Positions 54,524 through 63,194 of a DNA stretch of 64,000 nucleotides are shown here, piece by piece; position 1 is the stretch's first letter, and each line of letters starts with the position of its first letter. The notes beneath the pieces were generated by a model, which was not told where the DNA came from, did no database searches, and worked only from the letters and a program-made list of their open reading frames with translations. The translations under genes and the position numbers were made by a program. The DNA lies in the NCBI RefSeq assembly GCF_001941825.1, contig NZ_CP019038.1, positions 3,658,001 to 3,722,000 on the forward strand. The letters run 5' to 3'. The DNA is from Massilia putida. GTDB taxonomy: Bacteria; Pseudomonadota; Gammaproteobacteria; Burkholderiales; Burkholderiaceae_D.

Positions 54524-54793
54524 CTAGTGAAGATACTTCAGTCTACGCAGCGCTGGATGCTCTAGCTCCTCTAAGGCTACGTCTGGGGCGACATATGGAC
54601 CTGCAGTCAAACAACCCATCGGAGAGCGCTCATACGCCTGGTTCGGCACCGGACAGGTCCCCGAGGCTTGGACGAGGTACACATCCTGCAGTGTAGTCGG
54701 CAGCCGTAGTTCGACGGGAGGAGCATCATCCTCTTGCATCGACTCCGTCTCGACATTAGGTTGTTCGGAATCCGCTTTTCTGCCTTCAGTCAT
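54524..54793 (-). CDS. Small protein of unknown function in the island
   Basis: 89 residues. The N-terminal 30 residues are acidic and low in hydrophobic residues (ESMQEDDAPP), probably disordered; the rest has two Cys (SGTCPVP, MGCLTAG) and no membrane segment. I recognise no family. It is divergent from the SIR2-Argonaute gene with 144 bases between the starts, so it could be a regulator or accessory of that gene, but this is only positional. Codon use is that of the island. Confidence 0.5.
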   Translation of the reverse strand: MTEGRKADSEQPNVETESMQEDDAPPVELRLPTTLQDVYLVQASGTCPVPNQAYERSPMGCLTAGPYVAPDVALEELEHPALRRLKYLH

Positions 54794-54877
54794 TGCCGCT
54801 CCTTAGTTGCCATAGGGCACGCGTAATTTAAAACGCGCTCCCTAGCGGCGTCCAAGTTTCGAAACACTACTCAAAGT

Positions 54878-54908
54878 TGCGTTTGCGCAGTAATAGCTGA
54901 TTATAATT
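54878..54908 (+). promoter_or_regulatory. Sigma70-type promoter candidate for the SIR2-Argonaute gene
   Basis: A consensus -10 box TATAAT at 54903-54908, 30 bases upstream of the ATG. The best -35 match is TTGCGT at 54878-54883 with a 19-base spacer, which is weak and long. Confidence 0.5.
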
Positions 54909-54937
54909 GTGCAGTCGTATGCTGACCTTGAGGCCGA

Positions 54938-57900
54938 ATGAAGACGCAAACCGAAGTTGAGTTGGACTACGCCCATCTTGCCAGCATCGGCTTAGGGGTA
55001 GACGCTTTTGTACGCTCCCTTACTGTGAATCGCGGCCGCCCAGTGTGTTTCCTGGTCGGCGCCGGCGCATCTCTTACCTCAGGGATGCCTAGCGCTGAAC
55101 GGTGCATCTGGGATTGGAAAAGAGACATCTTCGTTAGTAATAACCCTACCCTTCGCGAAACGGTAGGTGAGCTAACCCTAGAGGGAACTCGTAAGCGAAT
55201 CCAATCTTGGCTGGATAGGCAGGGACACTATCCCCAAGCGGGAAGCGAGGACGAATACTCCTATTTTGCCCAAGCATGTTACCCATCCAGAAACGACCGC
55301 AAGAGCTTCTTCTACACCTACGTTAAGAAAGCAGTACCTCATATCGGATACAGGCTCATCCCTTTGTTAGTACGGGCCGGGCTGCTACGCACGCTTTGGA
55401 CAACAAACTTTGATGGCTTGGCAAGCCGCGCGTGCTCTGCGGCTGACGTAGTGTGTGTTGAGGTTGGAATGGATTCCGTGGCCCGTACGCTACGCCCGCC
55501 AGTAGACGGCGAGTTGAGAGTCGTTTCAATGCACGGCGACTATCGATATGACCCCTTAAAAAATACAGTTGGGGAGCTCGCTGAGCAAGATGAAAGCTTC
55601 CGAAGAGCGCTTGGCATTGAATTAAAAGATTGTGACCTTGTCGTTCTCGGGTATAGCGGCAGGGATGAATCAATAATGAGTATTCTGCGCAAGGCGTACA
55701 CCTCCCCAGGTGAAACACGGCTGTTCTGGTGCGGATTTGGCGCGCAACCGCCCAAAGAAGTATCAAGTTTAATCGCCACAACGCGGAACAATGGCCGGGA
55801 GGCTTTTTACATACCGACGGATGGCTTTGATGACACAATAACCCGTTTATCCCTAAGCTATCTTGATGCAGAGCACTTAAGCATCGCGAAAGAGATTATA
55901 GGGACCTTAAGCACCTCACAGGCACCCGCCAAGCTTTTTGCATCTCCACCAATTGAGCCGACCACGTTATTTAAGAGTAATGCTTATCCTATATCGTTCC
56001 CTGGCGAGCTCTTTGAAGCGAAATTGGATTTCCCCAACGATGTACATCGGGGCAAATGGTTGCAAGAGAAACTTAGCTCAATTCACGCATGTGGAGTAGC
56101 AACGCGAGACGGAGCCTTTCTATATGGAAATCCGAAAGACCTCCAATCCGCATTGGGACATCATCTTATTGGTCAAATTGTCAGCCATGCGGTTTCCGAC
56201 ATCGACATTGCAAAAGACCCTCGGATTCGCTCGCTCGTACGCAAAGGCCTTCTGCTGAGTTTTAAACGTCACTTATCAACACACGGGACCACCGCACGTA
56301 TATGGGAGAAATCTCCCTATGAAAGCCGCAAACATAATGGGAAGCTCTATAGTATTCACCGCGCACTAAGAGCCGAGATAAACGTCATAGCTGGGCGCCC
56401 GTTGGCGGTCTTAATGCCAGAAGTGACCGTTTATGACTCAGCTGGAAACTTGGCAGAACTGGATACGGCAAAAGTATTACAAAATCAGGTGTACGGTTAT
56501 CAGCACAATAATATTTTCGACCGCGACCTACGGCATTGGCTTGACCGGTTAGTTAACATTGACATACCAGCCTTGGCTGGTGGCTTATTCCGGCTCAAGA
56601 AAGCACCATGGTATGCCGGAATAAGCGAAATCGGCAAACGTCCCTTAGATGAAAAATCCAAGAGATTTGTCAAACAATCTGGCGTGGTCGTCAATGACAT
56701 GCCCTTGCTGTTCTCATCGCGCGCTAGCAATACCGAAGTTAGAGATATCCACCCAATTCGAGGCTTGGTTACAAATCGCCCTTGGGATTTTAGCCTAACT
56801 TCCAATGGGCTTGCACCTCAAGCGGATTTAGCAGTCATATGTCCTGCGCCAGATGCTAATGTGTTCTCTCGATTTCTCTATCAACTGAATGAGCGAGCGA
56901 CGCCTCCTCAAACCGAACAAGATTACTTACTGCCATATCCAGGCTTCACCGCTGCGTTCGGCCTACCCTTAGTTATTCCGTCGCCCGGTGATTCAGGGTG
57001 GCAAAACATTAATGACAGGGTTGAAGGCGACCGGCTCGAAGCCGCGAAGTCTCTTGCGCAGCGTCTATGTAGAGCTTTGGACAATATACGTTCCAGTACA
57101 CGTCCAGGAGCTGTGACCTTGATATTTGTGCCCTCCAGATGGGAGAGTCTTAAGGTTGTACAGACTTCTATTGAGTCATTCAATCTGCACGACTACGTTA
57201 AGGCTTATGCTGCGCGCGCAGGATTAAGTACACAGTTCTTACGAGCAGAAACCGTGCAGTCGCCCCAGCCATGTAGGGTCAGATGGTGGCTATCGCTCGC
57301 CCTGTACGCGAAAGCTCTGCGCACTCCATGGCGGCTTGACTGTATCGATGACGAGACTGCATATGTTGGCATTGGATACAGCATCGACCAGAGCGCTGAC
57401 AATGGAAGTCATATTCTTCTTGGATGTAGTCATCTCTACAGTTCGCGTGGCGAAGGGCTGCAGTTTAGGCTTGGACGCCTTGAAAACTCGATTATTAAAG
57501 GCCGCAATCCATTCATGTCCGAGGACGACGCCCGGCGGACCGGAGAGACAATACGTCAACTGTTCTTTGATGCAAAAATGAAGTTACCTTCCAGAGTGGT
57601 CGTTCATAAGCGAACACGGTTCACAGAGGAAGAGCAGCGCGGCCTTTGCCAGGGCTTAGATGGTGTTAAGAACGTGGAACTAATCGAAATAAACATTGAC
57701 GAGTCACTACGTTATCTGGCTTCAAAGAAGACAGACAAAGGCATGGAACCGGACACTTTTCCAGTTCCGCGAGGCACGACCATTGTTCTCAGTGGACATT
57801 CCGCATTGGTTTGGGTTCATGGCTCAGCCTTGAACATCAAAAACCCCAAATTCCGTTATTATCAGGGTAAGCGCCGAATTCCCGCCCCCTTATTTATTAA

Positions 57901-58093
57901 ACGTTATATGGGGCAATCAGATGTTATGCAAGTTGCATCCGAGATATTAGGATTATCCAAGATGAATTGGAACCACTTCGACTTCTATTCGCAAATGCCG
58001 GCCACATTGACATCGGCGAATTCTATCGCACAGGTAGGCTCGTACTTAAGTGCATTTGGCTCTGCGGCATATGACTACCGCTTACTCATTTAA
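54938..58093 (+). CDS. Single-chain SIR2-APAZ-MID-PIWI short prokaryotic Argonaute (SPARSA type)
   Basis: 1051 residues. Residues 30-300 are a SIR2-like NADase: VGAGAS at 40-45, TTNFD at 155-159, MHGD with His199 as predicted catalytic residue, LGYSGRDES at 237-245. About 330-640 corresponds to the APAZ region. About 650-1051 is MID-PIWI: a 5'-phosphate-pocket-like set His751/Lys755, Gln766 and Lys792; PIWI strands YVGIGYS at 809-815, VVVHKRTRF at 887-895, and the end AQVGSYLSAFGSAAYDYRLLI (in part) with C-terminal Ile1051. At 809-815 the first catalytic Asp is replaced by Gly813, and RDG-type second Asp is missing, so the nuclease is inactive, as in short Argonautes. In such systems guide-directed recognition of invader DNA triggers NAD+ depletion. 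Most relatives split SIR2-APAZ and Argonaute into two genes; here they are one. Confidence 0.88.
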   Translation: MKTQTEVELDYAHLASIGLGVDAFVRSLTVNRGRPVCFLVGAGASLTSGMPSAERCIWDWKRDIFVSNNPTLRETVGELTLEGTRKRIQSWLDRQGHYPQAGSEDEYSYFAQACYPSRNDRKSFFYTYVKKAVPHIGYRLIPLLVRAGLLRTLWTTNFDGLASRACSAADVVCVEVGMDSVARTLRPPVDGELRVVSMHGDYRYDPLKNTVGELAEQDESFRRALGIELKDCDLVVLGYSGRDESIMSILRKAYTSPGETRLFWCGFGAQPPKEVSSLIATTRNNGREAFYIPTDGFDDTITRLSLSYLDAEHLSIAKEIIGTLSTSQAPAKLFASPPIEPTTLFKSNAYPISFPGELFEAKLDFPNDVHRGKWLQEKLSSIHACGVATRDGAFLYGNPKDLQSALGHHLIGQIVSHAVSDIDIAKDPRIRSLVRKGLLLSFKRHLSTHGTTARIWEKSPYESRKHNGKLYSIHRALRAEINVIAGRPLAVLMPEVTVYDSAGNLAELDTAKVLQNQVYGYQHNNIFDRDLRHWLDRLVNIDIPALAGGLFRLKKAPWYAGISEIGKRPLDEKSKRFVKQSGVVVNDMPLLFSSRASNTEVRDIHPIRGLVTNRPWDFSLTSNGLAPQADLAVICPAPDANVFSRFLYQLNERATPPQTEQDYLLPYPGFTAAFGLPLVIPSPGDSGWQNINDRVEGDRLEAAKSLAQRLCRALDNIRSSTRPGAVTLIFVPSRWESLKVVQTSIESFNLHDYVKAYAARAGLSTQFLRAETVQSPQPCRVRWWLSLALYAKALRTPWRLDCIDDETAYVGIGYSIDQSADNGSHILLGCSHLYSSRGEGLQFRLGRLENSIIKGRNPFMSEDDARRTGETIRQLFFDAKMKLPSRVVVHKRTRFTEEEQRGLCQGLDGVKNVELIEINIDESLRYLASKKTDKGMEPDTFPVPRGTTIVLSGHSALVWVHGSALNIKNPKFRYYQGKRRIPAPLFIKRYMGQSDVMQVASEILGLSKMNWNHFDFYSQMPATLTSANSIAQVGSYLSAFGSAAYDYRLLI

Positions 58094-58174
58094 AATGAAT
58101 TGACTGACTCAAACGCCGTTTATCTAAAACAGGGTACTTGAATATAGTAAGTCAGCATCGGAAATTTATACTTT

Positions 58175-58987
58175 ATGGATGACAGTTTATTTAGGTCGAG
58201 CTTTATAGTGTCTAACGTTCCACATTGGCCCTGCCCGGTGTGCGAAAGAGGCATCCTGCGTTTGAAGAAAGAGGATTTCTTCTCCGAATACGACGCTTCT
58301 ACGGAAGCCTCAAAAGATGACCCGCAGTTCGATTATGAATGGGTAACATATGTCTTCCATGGCTTCTTGCGCTGTAATTTATGTCTAGCTAAAGTAGCCT
58401 TTTCTGGAAGCGGGAATGTTGAGCAAGATTACGACGACTCTGACCGCGGCTGGTCCTATTTTGACTATTATCGGCCGAAGTTTTTCCACCCCTCGTTAAT
58501 GCTTATTCAAGTCGATAACAAAGTCCTCGTACCTGGACCAGTGATGGATGCGCTTCAAAAGGCATGCGAACTATTTTGGGCCGACCTCGATAGCTGTTCA
58601 AACCGCATTCGAACTGCGGTCGAATACATTCTCGATGACCTTAAAATTCCAAGGCGCCAGCAACGTCCGAAAAGACGACTTAACCTCCATGAACGTATCA
58701 ACCTGTTACAGGAGCCAAACTTAGCGGACGTCAAAACTATACTGGAAGCTGTGAAGTGGATTGGGAATACCGGGACGCACGAATCGGGAACACTCGACCG
58801 CCAGCAGGTCATTGAAGGCTTTCGTATGCTAGAACATTGCCTCTCTACGTTATACCCTAAGCCCGCGGCAAGCGTGGCGGGGATTCTTGCTGTTGCCAGA
58901 GCCGTGAATGATGCTAAAGGAAGCCTAACTTCTGGTGAAATTAGGCGACTACGTGCAAGTGCAGAGGGCGGAGAGCTCGGCAAGTAG
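58175..58987 (+). CDS. Zinc-ribbon DUF4145 (HEPN-like) protein
   Basis: 270 residues. An N-terminal zinc ribbon uses Cys20, Cys23 (CPVC) and Cys67, Cys70 (CNLC). The C-terminal helical domain matches DUF4145: VMDALQKACELFWADLDSCSNRIRTAVEYILDDL near 123-157 and the family motif WIGNTGTHESG near 196 (quoted in part). DUF4145 is a HEPN-related fold common in defence islands and restriction systems. It follows the SIR2-Argonaute gene by 81 bases on the same strand. A role as accessory or independent defence protein is inferred from position; it is not a known SPARSA component. Confidence 0.8.
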   Translation: MDDSLFRSSFIVSNVPHWPCPVCERGILRLKKEDFFSEYDASTEASKDDPQFDYEWVTYVFHGFLRCNLCLAKVAFSGSGNVEQDYDDSDRGWSYFDYYRPKFFHPSLMLIQVDNKVLVPGPVMDALQKACELFWADLDSCSNRIRTAVEYILDDLKIPRRQQRPKRRLNLHERINLLQEPNLADVKTILEAVKWIGNTGTHESGTLDRQQVIEGFRMLEHCLSTLYPKPAASVAGILAVARAVNDAKGSLTSGEIRRLRASAEGGELGK

Positions 58988-59138
58988 ACGAAAGCACGCA
59001 AAGCATCGCCGCTAGCGTAACCAAGGGTTTTCCTTCGTTCTTAGTACGAACTGGCCTGCGTGAGTACGTTCGACGAGAGGGTCGCTTTCCAGCTCGGCTA
59101 CCGCAGCTAATCGGCGATTTGTTGGCCGTTGGCCATGG

Positions 59139-59606
59139 TCAACCTCCTCGGGAGGCGCGCGGCTTACCGGGCGAACGGGGTCGCTCGCTGCGCTCCCGGT
59201 CCACTTCGGGAAGCGGCGAATTCAGGATTTCCTTGGTTAGGCTCCGGGTCTGGGCGTTATAGGCCCAACGAGCGAACTGTTCGAGCAGGCTGTTGTTCTC
59301 GGCAGCAAGCCGCTGATTTTCCGCTTCCAGGCGGGCAATCCGCTCCAAGGCGACTTGCAACTCCGGTGACTCCACTTCGGGAGCCTGCTCAACTGGTTGC
59401 CCTGACAGCGCCTTCTTTCGCACGGTGAAGGCGAGCCGAATACGCTCGTGACGATGGAGTGCCTGCCGCGTGTATTTAAGGCCTGCGCGTTTCTCGACAG
59501 CATCGATGAGGGCTTCCCAACTTAGCTTGCCGCTCCAGCCATCGAGCACCTGGACGATGGTTTCAACGACCTCATCACCGAGGTTTTTCTCTCTCACTCG
59601 GGTCAT
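59139..59606 (-). CDS. Small coiled-coil DNA-binding-type protein of the integration module (GinD/TnpC-like)
   Basis: 155 residues. The N-terminal half (about 15-70) looks like a winged or helix-turn-helix DNA-binding fold (SWEALIDAVEKRAGLKYTRQALHRHERI, in part); residues about 82-115 form a coiled coil (LERIARLEAENQRLAAENNSLL, in part); the C terminus is basic and disordered. Its ATG overlaps the stop of the third recombinase (ATGA). In GInt islands and Tn554-type elements the recombinase genes are followed by a small coiled-coil protein needed for recombination, which this matches by size and position. Confidence 0.75.
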   Translation of the reverse strand: MTRVREKNLGDEVVETIVQVLDGWSGKLSWEALIDAVEKRAGLKYTRQALHRHERIRLAFTVRKKALSGQPVEQAPEVESPELQVALERIARLEAENQRLAAENNSLLEQFARWAYNAQTRSLTKEILNSPLPEVDRERSERPRSPGKPRASRGG

Positions 59607-61648
59607 GCCGTCTCCTCCTCGATTGTTGGCAAAGAATCTTCAACTATGGGCGCCGGCGGCAATGCGCGGGCTTGTTCGGCCTGGTCGAGCCGGGACCGAG
59701 TGTCCGTAGGCATGAGCTGAATGATTGCACCTCGAGGCACAAGCGGGTTATCCAAGATGTCGAGCAGCGCCGAAGTCCGCGCCAGTTGGGCCCGATGGTG
59801 CTCGGCCCATTCGCTTGCACCGAGTTCGCCCTCGGTTTCCGCCTGCTCAGCCATCGCCAGCAATCGCGTCGCCTCGTCATGGGCTTGGCGGATGCGCTTC
59901 TCCTTCTCCGATTCGCCCTTTATACAAACCTGTTCACCACAGTTGAGGCAGTCGCGGTGCATCTGACACGGAGTCATCACATAGTCGTGGATGCAGTATC
60001 CGAAGTCCGTCGTGTGTGCCGTCGGCACCTTTAGCCGTGCAAATTCGTCCCGCGTGATAAGTGCCGCGCGGGGGCCCTTGGCTAGGGGTCCAAACATCCG
60101 TGTGTCATCCCCGACCGCCTCCCGGATTCGCGCAACAACAGCGTCGACTGTCTCGTGGTCATAGTACTTGTTCTGCCTGACGTCCTTACGCCCGGACCAT
60201 TTGGCAATGTCAAGCTGGCTCATGCCACCTGATTGTGCCAATGTGTTCAGGTAGTGGCGAAACTGATGGGTAGTCACGCGAATAGCGCTACCGTCCGGCT
60301 CAAACAGTCCGCAACGGTCGAAAATGGATTTGATACCGTGCTTCGACCCAGCTCCCAAGCGAATATAGATGTTTCCTTGGCTGACTGGCTCGATAACGCA
60401 GCGCAGGCGGGTGAGCGTTGCGTGAAGCGCATGGCGCTGAATCACAAACAGCGCGTCACTGTATTTAAGCCCCGTTGGCTCATGCAGATAGGGGAATCCG
60501 TCCGGCAGCATCTGCAGGACCGTCGATTCCAGGTCTTCGAACCGAACATAGAGCTTCTCCCCGTGCTTTTCAAAAGGAACCTTATGGTCCACACACCACT
60601 GTCGTGCAGTCGTCCTGTGAACCGGGTCCGCGAACAAGATTTCGTTAACGTCGGCCATCGACAACCTCTCTTGCGCCCGCAGGTGTTCTGTCTCTTTCGT
60701 CAGGTAAAGCATCCCAGGCTTCTTTTCATACCATCTGGAGACCTCTCTGGCCTCATCGGTAATCCCTCGGATTTTGGCAAGAGCTTCCTCGACTACGCCC
60801 GACATCGACGAGATGACCCACTTCACCATCGGCTCGGCCCCTTTTGCGGGCCACCACCGAAGACCATAGGCGTTTCCATCGGAGCCGCTCCGTTTCTGCC
60901 GGACTTCGCAGTCAACAGGGAGCAGCAGCACCTCGTTGATACGGTCAGGTGCCGAACAGAGAATTCCAGTAGCCGCCGAAACCAGGACGTCACCTGGCTC
61001 GGTGGCAAGTCGGAACACCCTGGGTATCGCGTCGAGAGCCGCCTGACTCGGCATCTTGGCGGCTCGACGCTCATCTGCATCCTTGCCAACTCTCCCGTTA
61101 TGGTCGTCAGGGTGCTTTAGATGGTGACGCCAGCGCGTTGGCACAGCAGTCAGCCGGTTGTCGCACAAGAAGTCGGCAATCATTTTCAGTTGGCCTGCCG
61201 TTCCATACGCGGTCGATACGGCCAATCGCTCGGCAGCCAGTTGCGCCGCGCGGTTGAGGATATGGGTATCTATCCGGACCGGGTCCGATGTGCCCGACTC
61301 CTGAAGAGCAGCTTCAAGCGCCCGCAACGCCCCCATGCGCCTGGCCAGCCCCACAGACGGCTTCATGCCGTATTGGTATCGAACATAAGACTTCGCAAAG
61401 GCCTTGAAGGGCTCAGCCATCATTGTGGGCAACGGTTCTTCGCTGGCCTGGTGGTTGCTGAACACCAAGCGAACCGCTTGATTTCTGCCCTTAAGCTTTA
61501 TTGTCCGGGACACGTCCCAAATGTCTTCCTCGAATGCCAGTGTGCGGCCGAAAACAGTAAGTTTCGATTTGCACAGTTCAATGAACCCAGCCATGTTAGC
61601 TTGCGCGTCGAGGTCATCATGGGGAACAAAGGTTACGATGTCAGCCAT
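59603..61648 (-). CDS. Tyrosine recombinase with C-terminal cysteine cluster (third of trio)
   Basis: 681 residues from the ATG at 61646-61648; the gene overlaps its upstream neighbour by 8 bases. Catalytic residues: Arg236 (APDRINEVL), His461-x-x-Arg464 (HQFR), and nucleophile Tyr495 or Tyr496 (NKYYDH). After the catalytic domain, Cys552, Cys561, Cys567, Cys570 and Cys575 form a probable zinc-binding cluster, followed by a helical tail. Large recombinases of this kind correspond to GinC of GInt islands and TnpB of Tn554-like elements. Confidence 0.85.
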   Translation of the reverse strand: MADIVTFVPHDDLDAQANMAGFIELCKSKLTVFGRTLAFEEDIWDVSRTIKLKGRNQAVRLVFSNHQASEEPLPTMMAEPFKAFAKSYVRYQYGMKPSVGLARRMGALRALEAALQESGTSDPVRIDTHILNRAAQLAAERLAVSTAYGTAGQLKMIADFLCDNRLTAVPTRWRHHLKHPDDHNGRVGKDADERRAAKMPSQAALDAIPRVFRLATEPGDVLVSAATGILCSAPDRINEVLLLPVDCEVRQKRSGSDGNAYGLRWWPAKGAEPMVKWVISSMSGVVEEALAKIRGITDEAREVSRWYEKKPGMLYLTKETEHLRAQERLSMADVNEILFADPVHRTTARQWCVDHKVPFEKHGEKLYVRFEDLESTVLQMLPDGFPYLHEPTGLKYSDALFVIQRHALHATLTRLRCVIEPVSQGNIYIRLGAGSKHGIKSIFDRCGLFEPDGSAIRVTTHQFRHYLNTLAQSGGMSQLDIAKWSGRKDVRQNKYYDHETVDAVVARIREAVGDDTRMFGPLAKGPRAALITRDEFARLKVPTAHTTDFGYCIHDYVMTPCQMHRDCLNCGEQVCIKGESEKEKRIRQAHDEATRLLAMAEQAETEGELGASEWAEHHRAQLARTSALLDILDNPLVPRGAIIQLMPTDTRSRLDQAEQARALPPAPIVEDSLPTIEEETA

Positions 61649-63194
61649 GAGTCGCGTCCCCCTCCGAACGCGTCGCATTGCACAGCTGAATCACTTGTGC
61701 GACCGCAAGAATGGCCCGGTCGTTGACTGAAGCAACGCGTGAATCGCCCGTGGTATTCATCAGCCTCTCTCGGTCAGCAATCAGATAGTCGAGCACCTGC
61801 TCATGAGGACCGTCTAGCCACGGCTCGAAGCTGTTGCAGGTGTAGCAGGCAATAGGCTTGAGAAACCCGCAGAAGCCATGTGCGCCGCAGCTCGACATCG
61901 GCTCGAAGTTCCCCGTAATGGCCGGCGCGCGGATTTTGCTCGACGGGTCAGCACCTCTCGACGCCTCTGAGCCATCTCTAATCAATTTGCCTGCGAATGC
62001 CTGCGCAATCGGTCCCATCTTGAAGGCAACGGCTCTGTCGATTCGGTCGATGATGGCTGGCGTTGCGCCCACATACACGCCGACATTCTGCGTGTCGGTA
62101 TGGTCCAGAAGCTCAGCTATTACCAGCTCGCCATGCCCCTCTTCACCAGCGCGCGTCCCGATTGCTGTCCGAAACCGGTTGGCGTTAATCTTGATACGCT
62201 TGCCAGTACGCTCGGAGACGACTTTCAGCCTATTGAACGTGCGCTCGAGCGTATTCGAAATATCAGGTGCCGCACTGTGATAGTCGTCTGCGTGGAACCC
62301 TGACCCAACGAGTTCGCGCGGGAATAGGGGGGCCTGTGAGGGGTCATCAATGACACCCACGAAGCGGCTTTTGACTTGGGCAGCGTATTTGACGACAACT
62401 TCGCCAATCTGGGGTGCGAGCACGCGGTCCTTAAATTGGGCACGTGCACTCGCTTGCCGGGTTTTTGCTCGCGGCATGCGTATCGAGTACGTCATCGCCC
62501 CGTTACCTTTATGAAGCAGCACGACATCAGAGACCTTCAGCGAGGCGTATTGGGTCGGTCGCATACCCAACGCCATGAACAGCCAACAAAGTGTGTACTC
62601 GGCGAGGCCTACCTCGCCACGACCATATGCGCTGTTGAGAGCGAGTTGAAGCGCCTCCGTCTCCATAACCGAAAGTGGGCCTTTTACTGGGTCCATCGTC
62701 GCAGTGGCGACACCCTTCCGATTTCCCTTAAGTCGCATCTGGCCCAGCAATGTATATGCATCCGGGCTAATTCCGGGATAACCCAACGTACGCCACTTTT
62801 TCAGAAAGCCAGCCAGCGAACTTAGGTACCATTCCCGCTCCGCGCCCAGATGGGCCCTGAAGTTGAGAATGTCGACGCTCGTTATTTCGACGATGGGATA
62901 ACCGGTCGACTCGGCTTTATGCTTGAAGAGACGTTGACTACCGTCGAACATGTTCTCCGTGTGCCGCAACGACCTATTCTGCGCGTACCAGGCGAGCGTC
63001 AATTTAAAAGAACGCTTAAAGTCGTTTGCGAGAGGGTTCGACTTGTCAAATCGAAGCGTCGCCTCGTGTGCAAGCTCGCGAAGAACCCAAAGGTCTTCGT
63101 CCGGGTCAAATAGACTGCCCCCGCGCGCCCTTAGCGCCCCCTGTGGGCTGTTCAAAGAAAGGGGCGTGCTTGTTTTACTTTCAGGTGTTTTCAT
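61641..63194 (-). CDS. Tyrosine recombinase (second of trio) with His-to-Asn change
   Basis: 517 residues. The catalytic domain (about 165-385) has Arg212 (ALGMRPTQ), Arg342, His365 (LLDHTD) and Tyr374 (VGVYVG). The usual HxxR reads NRFR, Asn339 in place of His, so chemistry may be altered or it may work as a structural partner. A cysteine cluster near residue 430-447 (CGAHGFCGF, CYTC) resembles the zinc region of the third recombinase. It overlaps the first recombinase by 14 bases and the third by 8 bases. Corresponds to GinB by position. Confidence 0.83.
   Translation of the reverse strand: MKTPESKTSTPLSLNSPQGALRARGGSLFDPDEDLWVLRELAHEATLRFDKSNPLANDFKRSFKLTLAWYAQNRSLRHTENMFDGSQRLFKHKAESTGYPIVEITSVDILNFRAHLGAEREWYLSSLAGFLKKWRTLGYPGISPDAYTLLGQMRLKGNRKGVATATMDPVKGPLSVMETEALQLALNSAYGRGEVGLAEYTLCWLFMALGMRPTQYASLKVSDVVLLHKGNGAMTYSIRMPRAKTRQASARAQFKDRVLAPQIGEVVVKYAAQVKSRFVGVIDDPSQAPLFPRELVGSGFHADDYHSAAPDISNTLERTFNRLKVVSERTGKRIKINANRFRTAIGTRAGEEGHGELVIAELLDHTDTQNVGVYVGATPAIIDRIDRAVAFKMGPIAQAFAGKLIRDGSEASRGADPSSKIRAPAITGNFEPMSSCGAHGFCGFLKPIACYTCNSFEPWLDGPHEQVLDYLIADRERLMNTTGDSRVASVNDRAILAVAQVIQLCNATRSEGDATHG

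Noticed and set aside
54938..58093. Active guide-directed nuclease
   Set aside because: The PIWI positions that should hold catalytic Asp residues are changed, as in short Argonautes, so cleavage is unlikely.
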